A stretch of 64,000 nucleotides of DNA from Sphingobacterium prati (lineage in GTDB: Bacteria > Bacteroidota > Bacteroidia > Sphingobacteriales > Sphingobacteriaceae): the NCBI RefSeq assembly GCF_013167215.1, contig NZ_JABJWY010000037.1:12050-76049 (forward strand). Reading direction: 5' to 3'. The position numbers were made by a program, and so were the translations under genes. Within the stretch, counting starts at the first letter, position 1; every line of letters starts with the position of its first letter. The notes beneath the pieces are model-generated. The model was not told where the DNA came from. It worked only from the letters and a program-made list of their open reading frames with translations, and made no database searches. This document shows, in pieces, positions 32,579 to 41,691 of this stretch.

Positions 32579-32824
32579 TCATTGATAGCCTTGGTATTTC
32601 GCTGCTTTAGGCTCGATCTTATACACGTAAATCGGTATATTTTTGTCCTTGGTCGGGTGTCCGTCCCAGTCACCCGCGGTCTGGGAATAGAGTCCCCAGT
32701 GCAGAAATAGACCAAATTTGCCGTCGGTAAACCAGGGAGCAGGCTGGCCGAATAGGTTCAATCCTGCTAAAGCAAATAGCAGGAGCAGGATTTTTCTTGT
32801 GTTTCTCAAAATTAATGTATTCAT
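32579..32824 (-). pseudogene. Truncated GH29 alpha-L-fucosidase N-terminus
   Basis: An 81-residue frame with a signal peptide (KILLLLFALAGLNLFGQ) and the start of a GH29 fucosidase: PAPWFTDGKFGLFLHWGLYS, then QTAGDWDGHPTK. Full enzymes are about 450 residues or more and contain the catalytic Asp later. Here the reading ends after an unrelated tail (IYVYKIEPKAAKYQGYQ), immediately followed by a strong terminator. An internal deletion probably joined the N-terminus to other sequence. It lies 18 bases after the reprolysin-like gene in the same operon. It cannot be an active fucosidase, but may still be secreted. Confidence 0.65.
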
Positions 32825-32842
32825 CTTTGCGCTTTGGCCCTG

Positions 32843-34303
32843 CTAACGGTTTTGTATTTTCATGGATGAAACTTTATCGTTGAACGTCGAAAGATAGGAA
32901 GACGAAGATGTGACGACAAGGCTATCGCCGGTAAAATTATTCCCGTTGTATAACGTGACTTTAACATTTGCGCCTACTTTAATGGAAGAGATGCTATTGT
33001 CTGTCATGCCTTTGGCCAATAAATCCGCTGTGGTATATTGCCCTTTACCAAAGCTTCCTTTCACACCGGCATAGGATGCATTGGAGTAGGTATACACCGA
33101 ATCTTGATTGGTCGTCAGGAGCCCGTTGACATAGTTGAAGTCGTAAACATTGGACGTAGTGTATCCATTTTGCAATAATAATTTTACTTTGAGTTCGTAA
33201 GGTGTATTGCCCTTGTAATAGAGTTCATTGAGATCTATAGTCCCTTGGATGACGCCAGAGGAAACCGGGGCAAACTTCCAGGTGACTGCATTGTAATCTT
33301 TGTTGGCCCCGGTACCTTCGTTGTTCACATTGGGATCCATATAGACCAATATCTCGCTCACAGGCAAATTGGACGTATAATTTCCGGTAATAAAGATTTT
33401 TTGCTGACTGTTGTCAATGGCAAATTGAGGTTGTACGGAATAACTGGGGGCCTGGTAAGGACTAGCTGTCGCTACTGTTGGTTGAAAAACTTCATTTCTG
33501 CTGAGAATTGCTGCATCAGAGCCCGTTAGAAAAGTAGGCAGACCTTTGCTAAAGCTCACATTGCCGCTTCCCATCAGGGATGTGCCCAATGTGGGTTCTT
33601 CGCTGACATATTTAGCACGGTTATGGGGTAGGTTTAATCCATGTCCCAGTTCATGGAGCATGCCGCCGAGGTAGTTTGAGCTTGGATTTGGAATTCCATT
33701 GACAGACATGGAGGAATTATCCACGGCAAAGCAGTATTTTCCATAGCCATAGAATGGTTGACTGCTATCGCCGTCCGTTCTCGCCGGTAAAAGGACCAAA
33801 TAGTGATTGTTGGATGAAAATTCGCCCGGATGGCTTGTTTTGTAGGCATTGATCTCATTTATAATTTTACCGGCTGATATGGCTGAGCTGTAGGGGTAGT
33901 CCGCCTGAGCTCCCGCCGCCGGGATTTCAATAATGTTGACCAGGCCCGTAGCATCTTTTGGAAGGCCCAGATAATTGGCGTAGCCATAGCGTCCCATTTC
34001 ATTGTGTAGCCAGTCCTGGAAATGGACAAACAGCTGAGATAGCCGTGTTTTGTAACCCGGTAAGGCTGGATTGTCTGTGGGGACAAACATAATGATATTG
34101 AGATTTACAGGATTAGTTACAAACGTAAGGTTGGAAAGGGAGGTGTCTATAACGCCATTCGATGATGCTTTTAACCGTTGGGTTTCTGGCGCATTTTGTT
34201 CTACCAATGGCTTTGAACAGGCGAAAAATAGTGATAGGATAGTGGTGGACAACGCAAATCCGTTCATGATTTGCATCCATCTTTTTTTTGTTTGTTTTGT
34301 CAT
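32843..34303 (-). CDS. Reprolysin-like zinc metallopeptidase with crystallin-like C-terminus
   Basis: About 486 residues from the Met at 34303, which starts a lipoprotein signal (LSTTILSLFFAC). An earlier in-frame Met at 34363 adds 20 unlikely residues. The catalytic zinc site is HELGHGLNLPH at about residues 217-227 of this form, the HExxHxxxxxH pattern of metzincins, with a later TSLMGSG that may be the Met-turn. The last 80 residues (VYTYSNASYAGVKGSFGKGQY; VTLYNGNNFTGDSLVV) resemble a beta/gamma-crystallin motif domain, often calcium-binding. It is probably a surface protease. Operator-like palindromes lie upstream, beyond which is the LacI gene. Confidence 0.85.
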   Translation of the reverse strand: MTKQTKKRWMQIMNGFALSTTILSLFFACSKPLVEQNAPETQRLKASSNGVIDTSLSNLTFVTNPVNLNIIMFVPTDNPALPGYKTRLSQLFVHFQDWLHNEMGRYGYANYLGLPKDATGLVNIIEIPAAGAQADYPYSSAISAGKIINEINAYKTSHPGEFSSNNHYLVLLPARTDGDSSQPFYGYGKYCFAVDNSSMSVNGIPNPSSNYLGGMLHELGHGLNLPHNRAKYVSEEPTLGTSLMGSGNVSFSKGLPTFLTGSDAAILSRNEVFQPTVATASPYQAPSYSVQPQFAIDNSQQKIFITGNYTSNLPVSEILVYMDPNVNNEGTGANKDYNAVTWKFAPVSSGVIQGTIDLNELYYKGNTPYELKVKLLLQNGYTTSNVYDFNYVNGLLTTNQDSVYTYSNASYAGVKGSFGKGQYTTADLLAKGMTDNSISSIKVGANVKVTLYNGNNFTGDSLVVTSSSSYLSTFNDKVSSMKIQNR

Positions 34304-34418
34304 AATTTTTGAAGTAAATAATTTATAATTGTTAATGTGTATTGGCAGCTCATAATTCACCAAAACACAAATCTATAGTAGGAAATATGTTTTGATTTAT
34401 AGTAATTTGCGTTTCAGT

Positions 34419-34449
34419 CAAACGTTTGCGCAACTTGCGAAAACGTTTC
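34419..34449. promoter_or_regulatory. Two LacI-type operator-like palindromes
   Basis: CAAACGTTTG (34419-34428, a perfect palindrome) and AAACGTTT within CGAAAACGTTTCAA (34439-34449) lie about two helical turns apart. They sit between the LacI gene and the reprolysin-like gene. The central CG dyad is typical of LacI-family operators, so the neighbouring LacI protein probably controls the metallopeptidase operon. Confidence 0.65.
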
Positions 34450-34461
34450 AATTGATATACT

Positions 34462-35493
34462 TTATTCAGATGACTTGCGTGTCAGGATGGACGCTTGTAA
34501 TTCAATGTTTTGATAGGGTGTTGCAATCTCGTTATCCGGACTGTCCAAAATTTTATGGAGAATAGCGAAAGCCTGAGATCCGATTTCACGCGAAGGCTGT
34601 ACAATGCTTGACAATGACGGTTGAAAAATAGTTGTGTATTGAAAATTAGCAAAACCAATAAGGGCTAAGCGATCTGGAACCGCAATTCCGATTGTTTGCA
34701 AAGCCTCTATCGTCAAATAGGTAAGTTGATCGGATGCGGTAAAAATGGCTTGGGGCGGGGCACTTGAATGAACGAGATGTGTGAGCTGATTTTTTAGCTG
34801 CTCCAGCACATCTATTCTTCTTCTATTCGTTTCTATCGATAGGACGTAATTCGAATTAAAATCGATGTCAAAATCCCGAAGACATTGGATATAACCACGC
34901 CGACGCTCCGTTGATGTTCCTGGCGATAGATTGGAAATAAATAGAATTTTCCTTTTACCGCGATTGATCAACTGAGAAATACCTTCGTAAACGACTTTGA
35001 AGTTATCTATCCCAATCTTATACGTATTTATAGCGTAATTGGTTCGGTCAATAAGGACAATAGGGATGCCCTCATTTTTTAATTTTTGGAGATATTTTAA
35101 TGAAATGTTATTTCCTGTTGCTGCAATGACGATAGCATCTGCCCCCTTTTTATATAACATTTCTAAGTGTTTCAATTCAAGCTGGGGGTCGTCTATGCTC
35201 TGCATAATAATGAGGTTATAAGCCGTTTCTGACATCTCCCTTTCTATGCCTTCGAGAATCTGCGAGAAAAATGGATTGCCAATCGAAGGAACAATCATAC
35301 CAATAATATTTGTTCGCCCCTTACGCAATAGTTTAGCATATTGATTGGATTGATAGCCATTCTCATCTGCAAATTTTTGAATTTCAACCTTAGTTACTGC
35401 ACTGATTTCGTGACTATTTGAGAGGGCTTTGGATACGGTACCTATCGAGTAACCCAACGCCTTGGCAATATCTTTTATCGTTATTCTTTTCAT
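34462..35493 (-). CDS. LacI-family transcriptional regulator
   Basis: A 343-residue regulator. The N-terminal LacI HTH and hinge are ITIKDIAKALGYSIGTVSKALS and later AKLLRKGRTNIIGMIVPSIGNPFF. The periplasmic-binding-protein-like effector domain follows with TASDQLTYLTIEAL and ALIGFANFQYTTIFQPSLSSI, typical of sugar-responsive members. Its order, downstream of the sigma/FecR/Sus locus and directly before the reprolysin/fucosidase genes on the same strand, suggests control of carbohydrate-linked genes. A hairpin at 35577-35606 separates it from the Sus locus. Confidence 0.94.
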   Translation of the reverse strand: MKRITIKDIAKALGYSIGTVSKALSNSHEISAVTKVEIQKFADENGYQSNQYAKLLRKGRTNIIGMIVPSIGNPFFSQILEGIEREMSETAYNLIIMQSIDDPQLELKHLEMLYKKGADAIVIAATGNNISLKYLQKLKNEGIPIVLIDRTNYAINTYKIGIDNFKVVYEGISQLINRGKRKILFISNLSPGTSTERRRGYIQCLRDFDIDFNSNYVLSIETNRRRIDVLEQLKNQLTHLVHSSAPPQAIFTASDQLTYLTIEALQTIGIAVPDRLALIGFANFQYTTIFQPSLSSIVQPSREIGSQAFAILHKILDSPDNEIATPYQNIELQASILTRKSSE

Positions 35494-35576
35494 GTTTGGA
35501 ATTGCTTTTATCCCTTTTATTTACCATTGGTTGTCTATTGAAAGTTTTATCAGTACTATCCCTGGTATATGAAAGA

Positions 35577-35606
35577 AGACTATCAGGCAAAACCGCCTGA
35601 TAGTCT
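35577..35606. terminator. Hairpin between the Sus locus and lacI
   Basis: A perfect 12-bp stem (AGACTATCAGGC at 35577-35588 and complement at 35595-35606) with a 6-base loop. The minus-strand flank is CTTCTTTC rather than a pure T-run. Probably terminates the SusC/SusD/Big_2 operon. Confidence 0.7.
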
Positions 35607-35675
35607 AAACTAAACACTAAACGAACACATGGTCATCTCCTACCATTATTTTTTGAGTTTGTCAATTGTCGGCTT

Positions 35676-36029
35676 TTAGTTGGTTACATTGACAATATAC
35701 CATACATTCAGTTCGCCAGACCGTATGGTGACGGTATCCTTGCCGACGGCTAAGCCTGTAACCAGACCTGTATTGCTATAAGTGGCAATTTCGGGATGTT
35801 TGTTGCTGTACGTAGCAGTGGTTACGGTACGGTTTCCGGGATTGACCGCCAGATTGATCTGGAGCGGTGTTCCGATTTTAACGGGAATCTGCATAAAGCC
35901 CCCTGAATTTACGGCCTCCCGAACAGTTAAATTGTCTTTGATCGGACCGAGGTCTTTTTTGCAGGAATGAAAAACTAAACTTCCGCACAGGCAGCTTAGC
36001 AACAGGTATATATTTGATCTAATTTTCAT
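35676..36029 (-). CDS. Small lipoprotein with bacterial Ig-like (Big_2) domain
   Basis: A 117-residue lipoprotein (signal ending SLVFHSC, Cys around 24). It has a single Big_2-type Ig-like domain: LAVNPGNRTVTTATYSNKHP, then IATYSNTGLVTGLAVGKDTVTI, the usual S-x-x-P-x-I-A-x-V...G-x-V-T-G pattern. It lies 27 bases after SusD and is the last gene of the Sus operon. It is probably a surface-exposed accessory of the SusCD complex, perhaps for substrate or cell-wall contact. Confidence 0.85.
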   Translation of the reverse strand: MKIRSNIYLLLSCLCGSLVFHSCKKDLGPIKDNLTVREAVNSGGFMQIPVKIGTPLQINLAVNPGNRTVTTATYSNKHPEIATYSNTGLVTGLAVGKDTVTIRSGELNVWYIVNVTN

Positions 36030-36056
36030 CTGTATAAATTTGTTTTTTAATCCTCA

Positions 36057-38012
36057 TTATTTTGCGCCCAACCATCCGGGATTCTGAACCAGCTGGTTAC
36101 CGTCCAATGTGAGGTCATATAAAGGTAATGGCCAATAATAGCGGTAATCTGCCCATAAGGCGACGCCATTTGTGATGGTGGCACTCCTTGGATAGGCGAT
36201 AATAAATCCATTATTATCCAAAAAGATGTCTTTGTTGACTTCTTCTTTTAGGGCAATAATAGGTTTGGCGGTATGGGAGCCATCGTACAATTTCCCTTTT
36301 TCAGCTGTGAATTTCATGCCACGCAAGGGCACTGTCATCAGATTGCCGGCTTTCCAGCGCATCAGATCTTCATAACGGCGGTCTTCTAAGACCATTTCTA
36401 TCCGACGCTCCCGTCTGATTTCACGGATGATAGGGCTAACGGCATAATCCAGTTTTGTGGCGTAGATCTCATCGAGCCTGGGGTCGGCAGGGAGGTTGCC
36501 TAGCTCGAGCTTGCTGCTCGGATATTTTGCAAAATCAAATCCTGCGCGTTGGCGCAACAGATTGATCGTCCGATCGAGGTCATTCTGGGTCAACGTGCCT
36601 AAGATAGCTTTCGCTTCGGCTAACATCAGCAATACTTCGCCATAGCGGAATTCAATAGCCGTTTGCTGCCCGTTTGTCGTCGCCTCATTTTCGGTACGGT
36701 CTCCCATCCAATGCTTAATGGGAAGATAGCCGGTTACCGTGCTGCCGCCACTGACATTGTAGGATAGTCTAGGGTATGTGATACCATTTTTTTCGAGACT
36801 GGTGGTGCCATCGGTCCTGTTGAATAGGGATCGATTTTCACCCGGATAATTGATGGTCTGCTTCAGGCGCGGATCGCGGTTTTCAAGTTCGGACCATAGG
36901 CCATCATATCCCTTGAATAAGGGGTTGGCGGTATAGTTTCCTGCCGAACCGGCTGTATAGATCGGTTTCCCGTCAATACAGAGGTATTCGTCAATAAGCC
37001 CACGTGTGGCGCCGCCCGCTGGCCGTGCACCCGAAAGGCTGTTGTTCTGATCCCAATACCGTTGGGTCGCATGACCGACCACGGTACCATCATAGACACG
37101 TGCTAGAATAGCCTCTTTATTGCCATCGGAGTTTGGGTCTTTCTTAAACGTAAATAGTTTCCAATAGGGGCTGTCACCTGTGGCATAGAGCTGATAACGT
37201 CCGCTGGCAATAATTTTTTCGCAGGCATCCACAGACGCTTCCAAGAAAGATTTTGCTGTACTTTGCAAGGATAGCTCGTTGTGATAGGTGCGAAAGGAAC
37301 CTTCGAACAGGCCTATTCGTGCTTTTAAAAATAGGGCCATATCCTGATTGATGCGCCCATCCGGGCGGCCGGTGACGCCTTCTAGTCCGGCAATGGCCAG
37401 ATCGATAGTCTTCATTAAGGAATCGGCAACCACTGTTCGTTTGTCACGTGGTTTGTAAAGTTCCTCGCTGTCGATGTTGAGGTCGCTTGAAAGCCAGGGT
37501 ACATCGCCAAACAACATCAGTTTGCGGTAATAATCCATGGATTTAAAGAAATAGGCTTCCCCGATATATTTGTTCAGTCGGGTAATGTCATTATTGACCG
37601 CGGGCAATGCGTTTGTGTAGTTTTGGATGAAATAATTGACCGAGCGCAGATTTTCCCATGTCCAGTCGACCGAAGCGCCTCCATTTGGCGGAATAAACGT
37701 GTTATCCAGGATATTGCTGATATTGCCATAGCGGACCATATTGTCGGTCATAAAATCGCTGGCCAGCAGATGGCTACCGCCAACAACATTGGGGTTGACT
37801 TTGGCATCTGCCCAGACCGTACCATGCCCTAGAATATACCGGTTATAGAGGTTATTCAGGTAGAGTGTCAATTCGGTTTCAGTATATAATGAGTTGTCCT
37901 TCGATAGGTCGGTTTCGGGACTTAGCTGTAAAAATTTATCGTTACAGGATTGGGTCAGCAAGAGGGATGATGCTGCACCGATCACGATGAATCTGAATAT
38001 GTTCTTTTTCAT
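36057..38012 (-). CDS. RagB/SusD-family nutrient-binding lipoprotein
   Basis: A 651-residue lipoprotein (LLLTQSCNDKFLQLSPETD). The SusD N-terminal region is visible (YFFKSMDYYRKLMLFGDVPW), as is the C-terminal signature (IIREIRRERRIEMVLEDRRYEDLMRW). The long insert and size over 600 residues resemble the larger SusD class. It pairs with the SusC encoded 11 bases upstream on the minus strand. With the LacI, fucosidase remnant and metallopeptidase downstream, a host or plant glycoprotein glycan is a possible substrate; this is inference. Confidence 0.95.
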   Translation of the reverse strand: MKKNIFRFIVIGAASSLLLTQSCNDKFLQLSPETDLSKDNSLYTETELTLYLNNLYNRYILGHGTVWADAKVNPNVVGGSHLLASDFMTDNMVRYGNISNILDNTFIPPNGGASVDWTWENLRSVNYFIQNYTNALPAVNNDITRLNKYIGEAYFFKSMDYYRKLMLFGDVPWLSSDLNIDSEELYKPRDKRTVVADSLMKTIDLAIAGLEGVTGRPDGRINQDMALFLKARIGLFEGSFRTYHNELSLQSTAKSFLEASVDACEKIIASGRYQLYATGDSPYWKLFTFKKDPNSDGNKEAILARVYDGTVVGHATQRYWDQNNSLSGARPAGGATRGLIDEYLCIDGKPIYTAGSAGNYTANPLFKGYDGLWSELENRDPRLKQTINYPGENRSLFNRTDGTTSLEKNGITYPRLSYNVSGGSTVTGYLPIKHWMGDRTENEATTNGQQTAIEFRYGEVLLMLAEAKAILGTLTQNDLDRTINLLRQRAGFDFAKYPSSKLELGNLPADPRLDEIYATKLDYAVSPIIREIRRERRIEMVLEDRRYEDLMRWKAGNLMTVPLRGMKFTAEKGKLYDGSHTAKPIIALKEEVNKDIFLDNNGFIIAYPRSATITNGVALWADYRYYWPLPLYDLTLDGNQLVQNPGWLGAK

Positions 38013-38023
38013 AGTAGTAATGG

Positions 38024-41000
38024 TTAGAATACAATTTGGGCTCCAAAAGCAATAGACCGCTTTTGTGGATAATCGGCGGATATCTGATCGACATCAAAAA
38101 TTGTTGGTATTTTAGTCACTTCAAAGATATTGTAACCGGCCAGTGTGAAACGTAATCGCTCGAGGCCCAATCGTTTGGTCAGCTCTTTGGGCAGGGTATA
38201 GCCCAATACGGCTTGTTTCAGTCTGAGGTAGGCACCGTTGATCAGGTACCGGTCCTGAACGTTGACTGAAGAGCCATACATGGGAAATTCGGCATCGGTA
38301 CGATCCGGGGTCCAGGACCGTTCGTACATCCATTTTGACCCTGCACCACCGCCCCAGTAGGAAGACAAACCTGCCCAAACATCACGCTTCAATACGCCCT
38401 GGAATAGGAAATCAAGATCGAAATTTTTGTACTGCATATTTCCGGTGATCCCAAAACGGTAACGTGGTGTGGAATTTCCAATGACGACACGGTCTCCCGG
38501 ATTGACCAGCGTATTCAAACCAGCATCTATTTTACCGTCCGGAATTCCCTCAGGTCCGCCCAGATCCTGGTACCAGATATAACCGGGAAATAGTGTTCCC
38601 TGATAAGCGCCATTGTAAATCCAGTTGCCATTGAGCGGATTTTTACCGGCAAAATCACTTTCCTGCAGTATGCCGCCGGTACGGTATCCCCATATTTCGC
38701 CAACAGTTTTCCCATCATACATCACTTCCCTGTTCGATTGATTGACAATCATCATGGTCGTATTAGAAGCATAATGCTGTACCTTGGTCAGGTAGTCGGA
38801 GAGGTTAAGACCGACTCGGTACCGGAGCTCATTGTTAATCGTCTGTTTCCAAAGGAAAGAAAGTTCGAATCCTTTTGTCTCGAGTATCCCTGAATTTTCC
38901 AAAGGTGCTGCCGTCCCCAAAACGGATGGGAACGCGGCACTGCCGTCAGTCAGGATATCCGTGGTCTTCCGGTTGTAATACTCAAAGGTAACATCGAGTC
39001 TGTTTTTGAGAAATGTACCATCTAAACCGATGTTCCAGGTTCTGGCCTTTTCGAAAGTCAGATAAGGGGATACCAGGTCAGGCGGATTGATATAGACGAT
39101 CTGTTCCCCATTGATCAGATAAGGAGCTTTTCCCGTATCCATTGTTGCCTGATAAGGATAGATGGATGAAGGCTGATTGCCCAATTTTCCCCAGCTTCCG
39201 CGCAGCTTAAGCTCGTTGAGCCAGCTTCTTGTACCTTCCATAAAACTCTCCTGCGAGATCCGCCATCCGGCAGAGAAGGACGGGAAAGTGACAAACCGGT
39301 CTTTTTCAGTAAACTTCGCACTGCCGTCATAGCGCAGATTGCTCTCAAAGAAATACTTTTCGGCATAGTTGTAGTTTACCCGTCCGAATACGGCACGGCC
39401 TGCAAGGGTATATGCATTTCGGGATACGGTATGCAACGATGGATCCTCGGCAGCATCAGGGTTCTGTATATCTGCTGAGATCAGTTTCCGGAAGGTATTG
39501 GTGATCTGATTAAATTTTGTCTGTTCCTGATTATAGCCCACAACAGCGGAAAAATTATGTTTCTCGGCCCAGGTCTTCTTATAATCAGCATAGATATTAA
39601 CCAGGTATTTGTTGGTATTATTGTTGTCAAAATAAGCACGATTTTCCGCAGCCTCGGCCTGTTGGGTGGTATACTGCCAGGAATCTACGACTTGGTTAAG
39701 CTTTGGACTATACCGGTTCAGGCTATAAGATTGTGGCTGATAGCTCAGGTCGGCCTTAAGTTTCAGTGCATTGGGTATAAGGGTAAATTCGGGCGAGATC
39801 AATAAGGAAACCCTTCTGTCCGTGGACTGGTTGTTGGCACCATAGCTCAGCCAGGCAAGAATGTTATCGGTATAGGTATTGGGCAAAGGATCATTTGGCC
39901 CGGTTTGGATGGGCATATTGATGTTTTTGTGCGTCTCGCCCATCATGGCAGACCATATGCTTCCCTTCCCGCCGACGATATACGGGCTGTTGAAATTGGT
40001 CTGGTCAAAACCTATCTTTCCAAAAACACTGAACCAGCTGTTCACCTTGGCATTGATATTCATCAGGACATTGTAGCGTTTCAATTTGTCGGTGTTGATT
40101 TTGTACATACCCGACTGATTCTGTAAGCCGCCGGAAATATAGTAGTTAATGGACTCGGCACCTCCGCTGAGGTTAAGTGTATGTTTTTGCATCGGCGTCC
40201 ATTTTTTGACCGCTTCCTCAAATGGATTGACATTGGCTACCCAATTGATGGTGTTCCCATCCTGATACCAGGCATTTTCAGGTATGGGATTATCCATATA
40301 CTTTTGGATCATCTCCAGCCTTTTTTCATCCGATGTGTTGGGTTTACCATTTGTCCATAGTGTTCGGTCCATACCCGATTTCTGGATCTCATAGGCGTTG
40401 AGGATATCAGGAATGCCAGAAGGAGTATCAAAGTTGGAATCGAAGTTGTAGGCTATCCTGCCTTTTTGATTGAATTCTCCTCGTTTGGTGCGAACCAGGA
40501 TGACGCCATAGGCTGCTTTGGTACCATAGATCGCAGCTGCAGAGGCGTCTTTGACAAAAGACATGTCCATGATGTCATTCGGATTGAGCTGATTCAGGGC
40601 CCCTGTGGAGCTCTCGACTCCATCGATGATCACTAAAGGGTCGCCATTGACCGACTCAAAGACCTGCGTATTTGCATTATAGTTCATGGAGGTACCGCCT
40701 CTCAGGTTAAATCCGGGTGTACTGTTCGGCGATCCGTTGCCAAAGGTGATGTTCAGGTTGGGCACAAGACCTTGTAAAGCCTGACCGATATTGGCGACGG
40801 GCCGATTCTCAAAAGCTTCTTTGCCGACATGTGAAATGGCTCCTGTTAAGTTGACTTTCTTCTGTGTACCGAATCCGACAACAACGACTTCCTCTAGTGC
40901 GCTATCGTTTTGTTCTAACGATACGGTAAGGTCGCTGGCTGTCGTACTGTTGAATTTGACGGTCTGCGGTTTGAAGGAAAGGTGCGAAATGGTCAAGATT

Positions 41001-41584
41001 CCCTCTGGCTGTGTGGATTTTAACGAAAAGTTTCCGTTGCGATCAGAGGATGTTCCGGTATTCGTTCCGTTTAAGTTGATCGTCGCATTTTCAATCGGGG
41101 CTCCGTCTTTTTGGGCAATCAACTTGCCTTTAATCGTGTATTGTTGTTGGGCCTGAACGGTGTTTTTTACCGTACTTGGCAGGACGATAATATGTTTTTT
41201 GTGCATTTCAAACTGAAGTGGCAGCTCGTCCGAAAGTTCTTTGAGTACGTTTTCCAGCTTTTGATTGGAGACGTTGACGTTTACCTTTTTTAGATCGTTA
41301 AAGAGACTTTCATCATAAAAGAAATGATAACCGGTCTGTTTCTTGATTTCCAGAAAGACCGTCTTCAGGTCGCCTTTGTTGACATGCATAGTGACCTGCT
41401 GGGCTTCTGTTTTACCGTATACACCATAAGTAAATAGTAAACCAAGAAATAGGGTTGCTTTGACTTTTTTTGAAATAAGGGGTGCAAAGCTAGGTTCGGT
41501 CATGCGACTTCCGAACAAGTAATCTTTACATTTGATAAAGTAATTCATATATTCAGCAATAGGGTTGGTTTTTTTGTTTTTCAT
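38024..41584 (-). CDS. SusC-family TonB-dependent transducer with STN domain
   Basis: A 1186-residue protein. The start is long (MKNKKTNPIAEYMNYFIKCK), with the hydrophobic segment at about residues 45-62, as usual for this subclass. An STN domain follows (VTMHVNKGDLKTVFLEIKKQ ... VLKELSDELPLQF), then a carboxypeptidase-like domain, the plug (DPLVIIDGVESS; DMSFVKDASAAAIYGTKAAY) and a barrel ending IAFGAQIVF. The STN domain signals to a FecR protein, and the FecR and ECF sigma genes lie immediately upstream, so this transporter probably induces its own operon when its substrate binds. Confidence 0.96.
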   Translation of the reverse strand: MKNKKTNPIAEYMNYFIKCKDYLFGSRMTEPSFAPLISKKVKATLFLGLLFTYGVYGKTEAQQVTMHVNKGDLKTVFLEIKKQTGYHFFYDESLFNDLKKVNVNVSNQKLENVLKELSDELPLQFEMHKKHIIVLPSTVKNTVQAQQQYTIKGKLIAQKDGAPIENATINLNGTNTGTSSDRNGNFSLKSTQPEGILTISHLSFKPQTVKFNSTTASDLTVSLEQNDSALEEVVVVGFGTQKKVNLTGAISHVGKEAFENRPVANIGQALQGLVPNLNITFGNGSPNSTPGFNLRGGTSMNYNANTQVFESVNGDPLVIIDGVESSTGALNQLNPNDIMDMSFVKDASAAAIYGTKAAYGVILVRTKRGEFNQKGRIAYNFDSNFDTPSGIPDILNAYEIQKSGMDRTLWTNGKPNTSDEKRLEMIQKYMDNPIPENAWYQDGNTINWVANVNPFEEAVKKWTPMQKHTLNLSGGAESINYYISGGLQNQSGMYKINTDKLKRYNVLMNINAKVNSWFSVFGKIGFDQTNFNSPYIVGGKGSIWSAMMGETHKNINMPIQTGPNDPLPNTYTDNILAWLSYGANNQSTDRRVSLLISPEFTLIPNALKLKADLSYQPQSYSLNRYSPKLNQVVDSWQYTTQQAEAAENRAYFDNNNTNKYLVNIYADYKKTWAEKHNFSAVVGYNQEQTKFNQITNTFRKLISADIQNPDAAEDPSLHTVSRNAYTLAGRAVFGRVNYNYAEKYFFESNLRYDGSAKFTEKDRFVTFPSFSAGWRISQESFMEGTRSWLNELKLRGSWGKLGNQPSSIYPYQATMDTGKAPYLINGEQIVYINPPDLVSPYLTFEKARTWNIGLDGTFLKNRLDVTFEYYNRKTTDILTDGSAAFPSVLGTAAPLENSGILETKGFELSFLWKQTINNELRYRVGLNLSDYLTKVQHYASNTTMMIVNQSNREVMYDGKTVGEIWGYRTGGILQESDFAGKNPLNGNWIYNGAYQGTLFPGYIWYQDLGGPEGIPDGKIDAGLNTLVNPGDRVVIGNSTPRYRFGITGNMQYKNFDLDFLFQGVLKRDVWAGLSSYWGGGAGSKWMYERSWTPDRTDAEFPMYGSSVNVQDRYLINGAYLRLKQAVLGYTLPKELTKRLGLERLRFTLAGYNIFEVTKIPTIFDVDQISADYPQKRSIAFGAQIVF

Positions 41585-41691
41585 TCAGGTACTTAGGTAC
41601 CATTAATTAGCATCGACTGACGCGGTACCACTAAGTTTGGTTACGTAAATCTCTAAATCATAAATAGGTCCTCCTTTAATAATTGGTTGTC

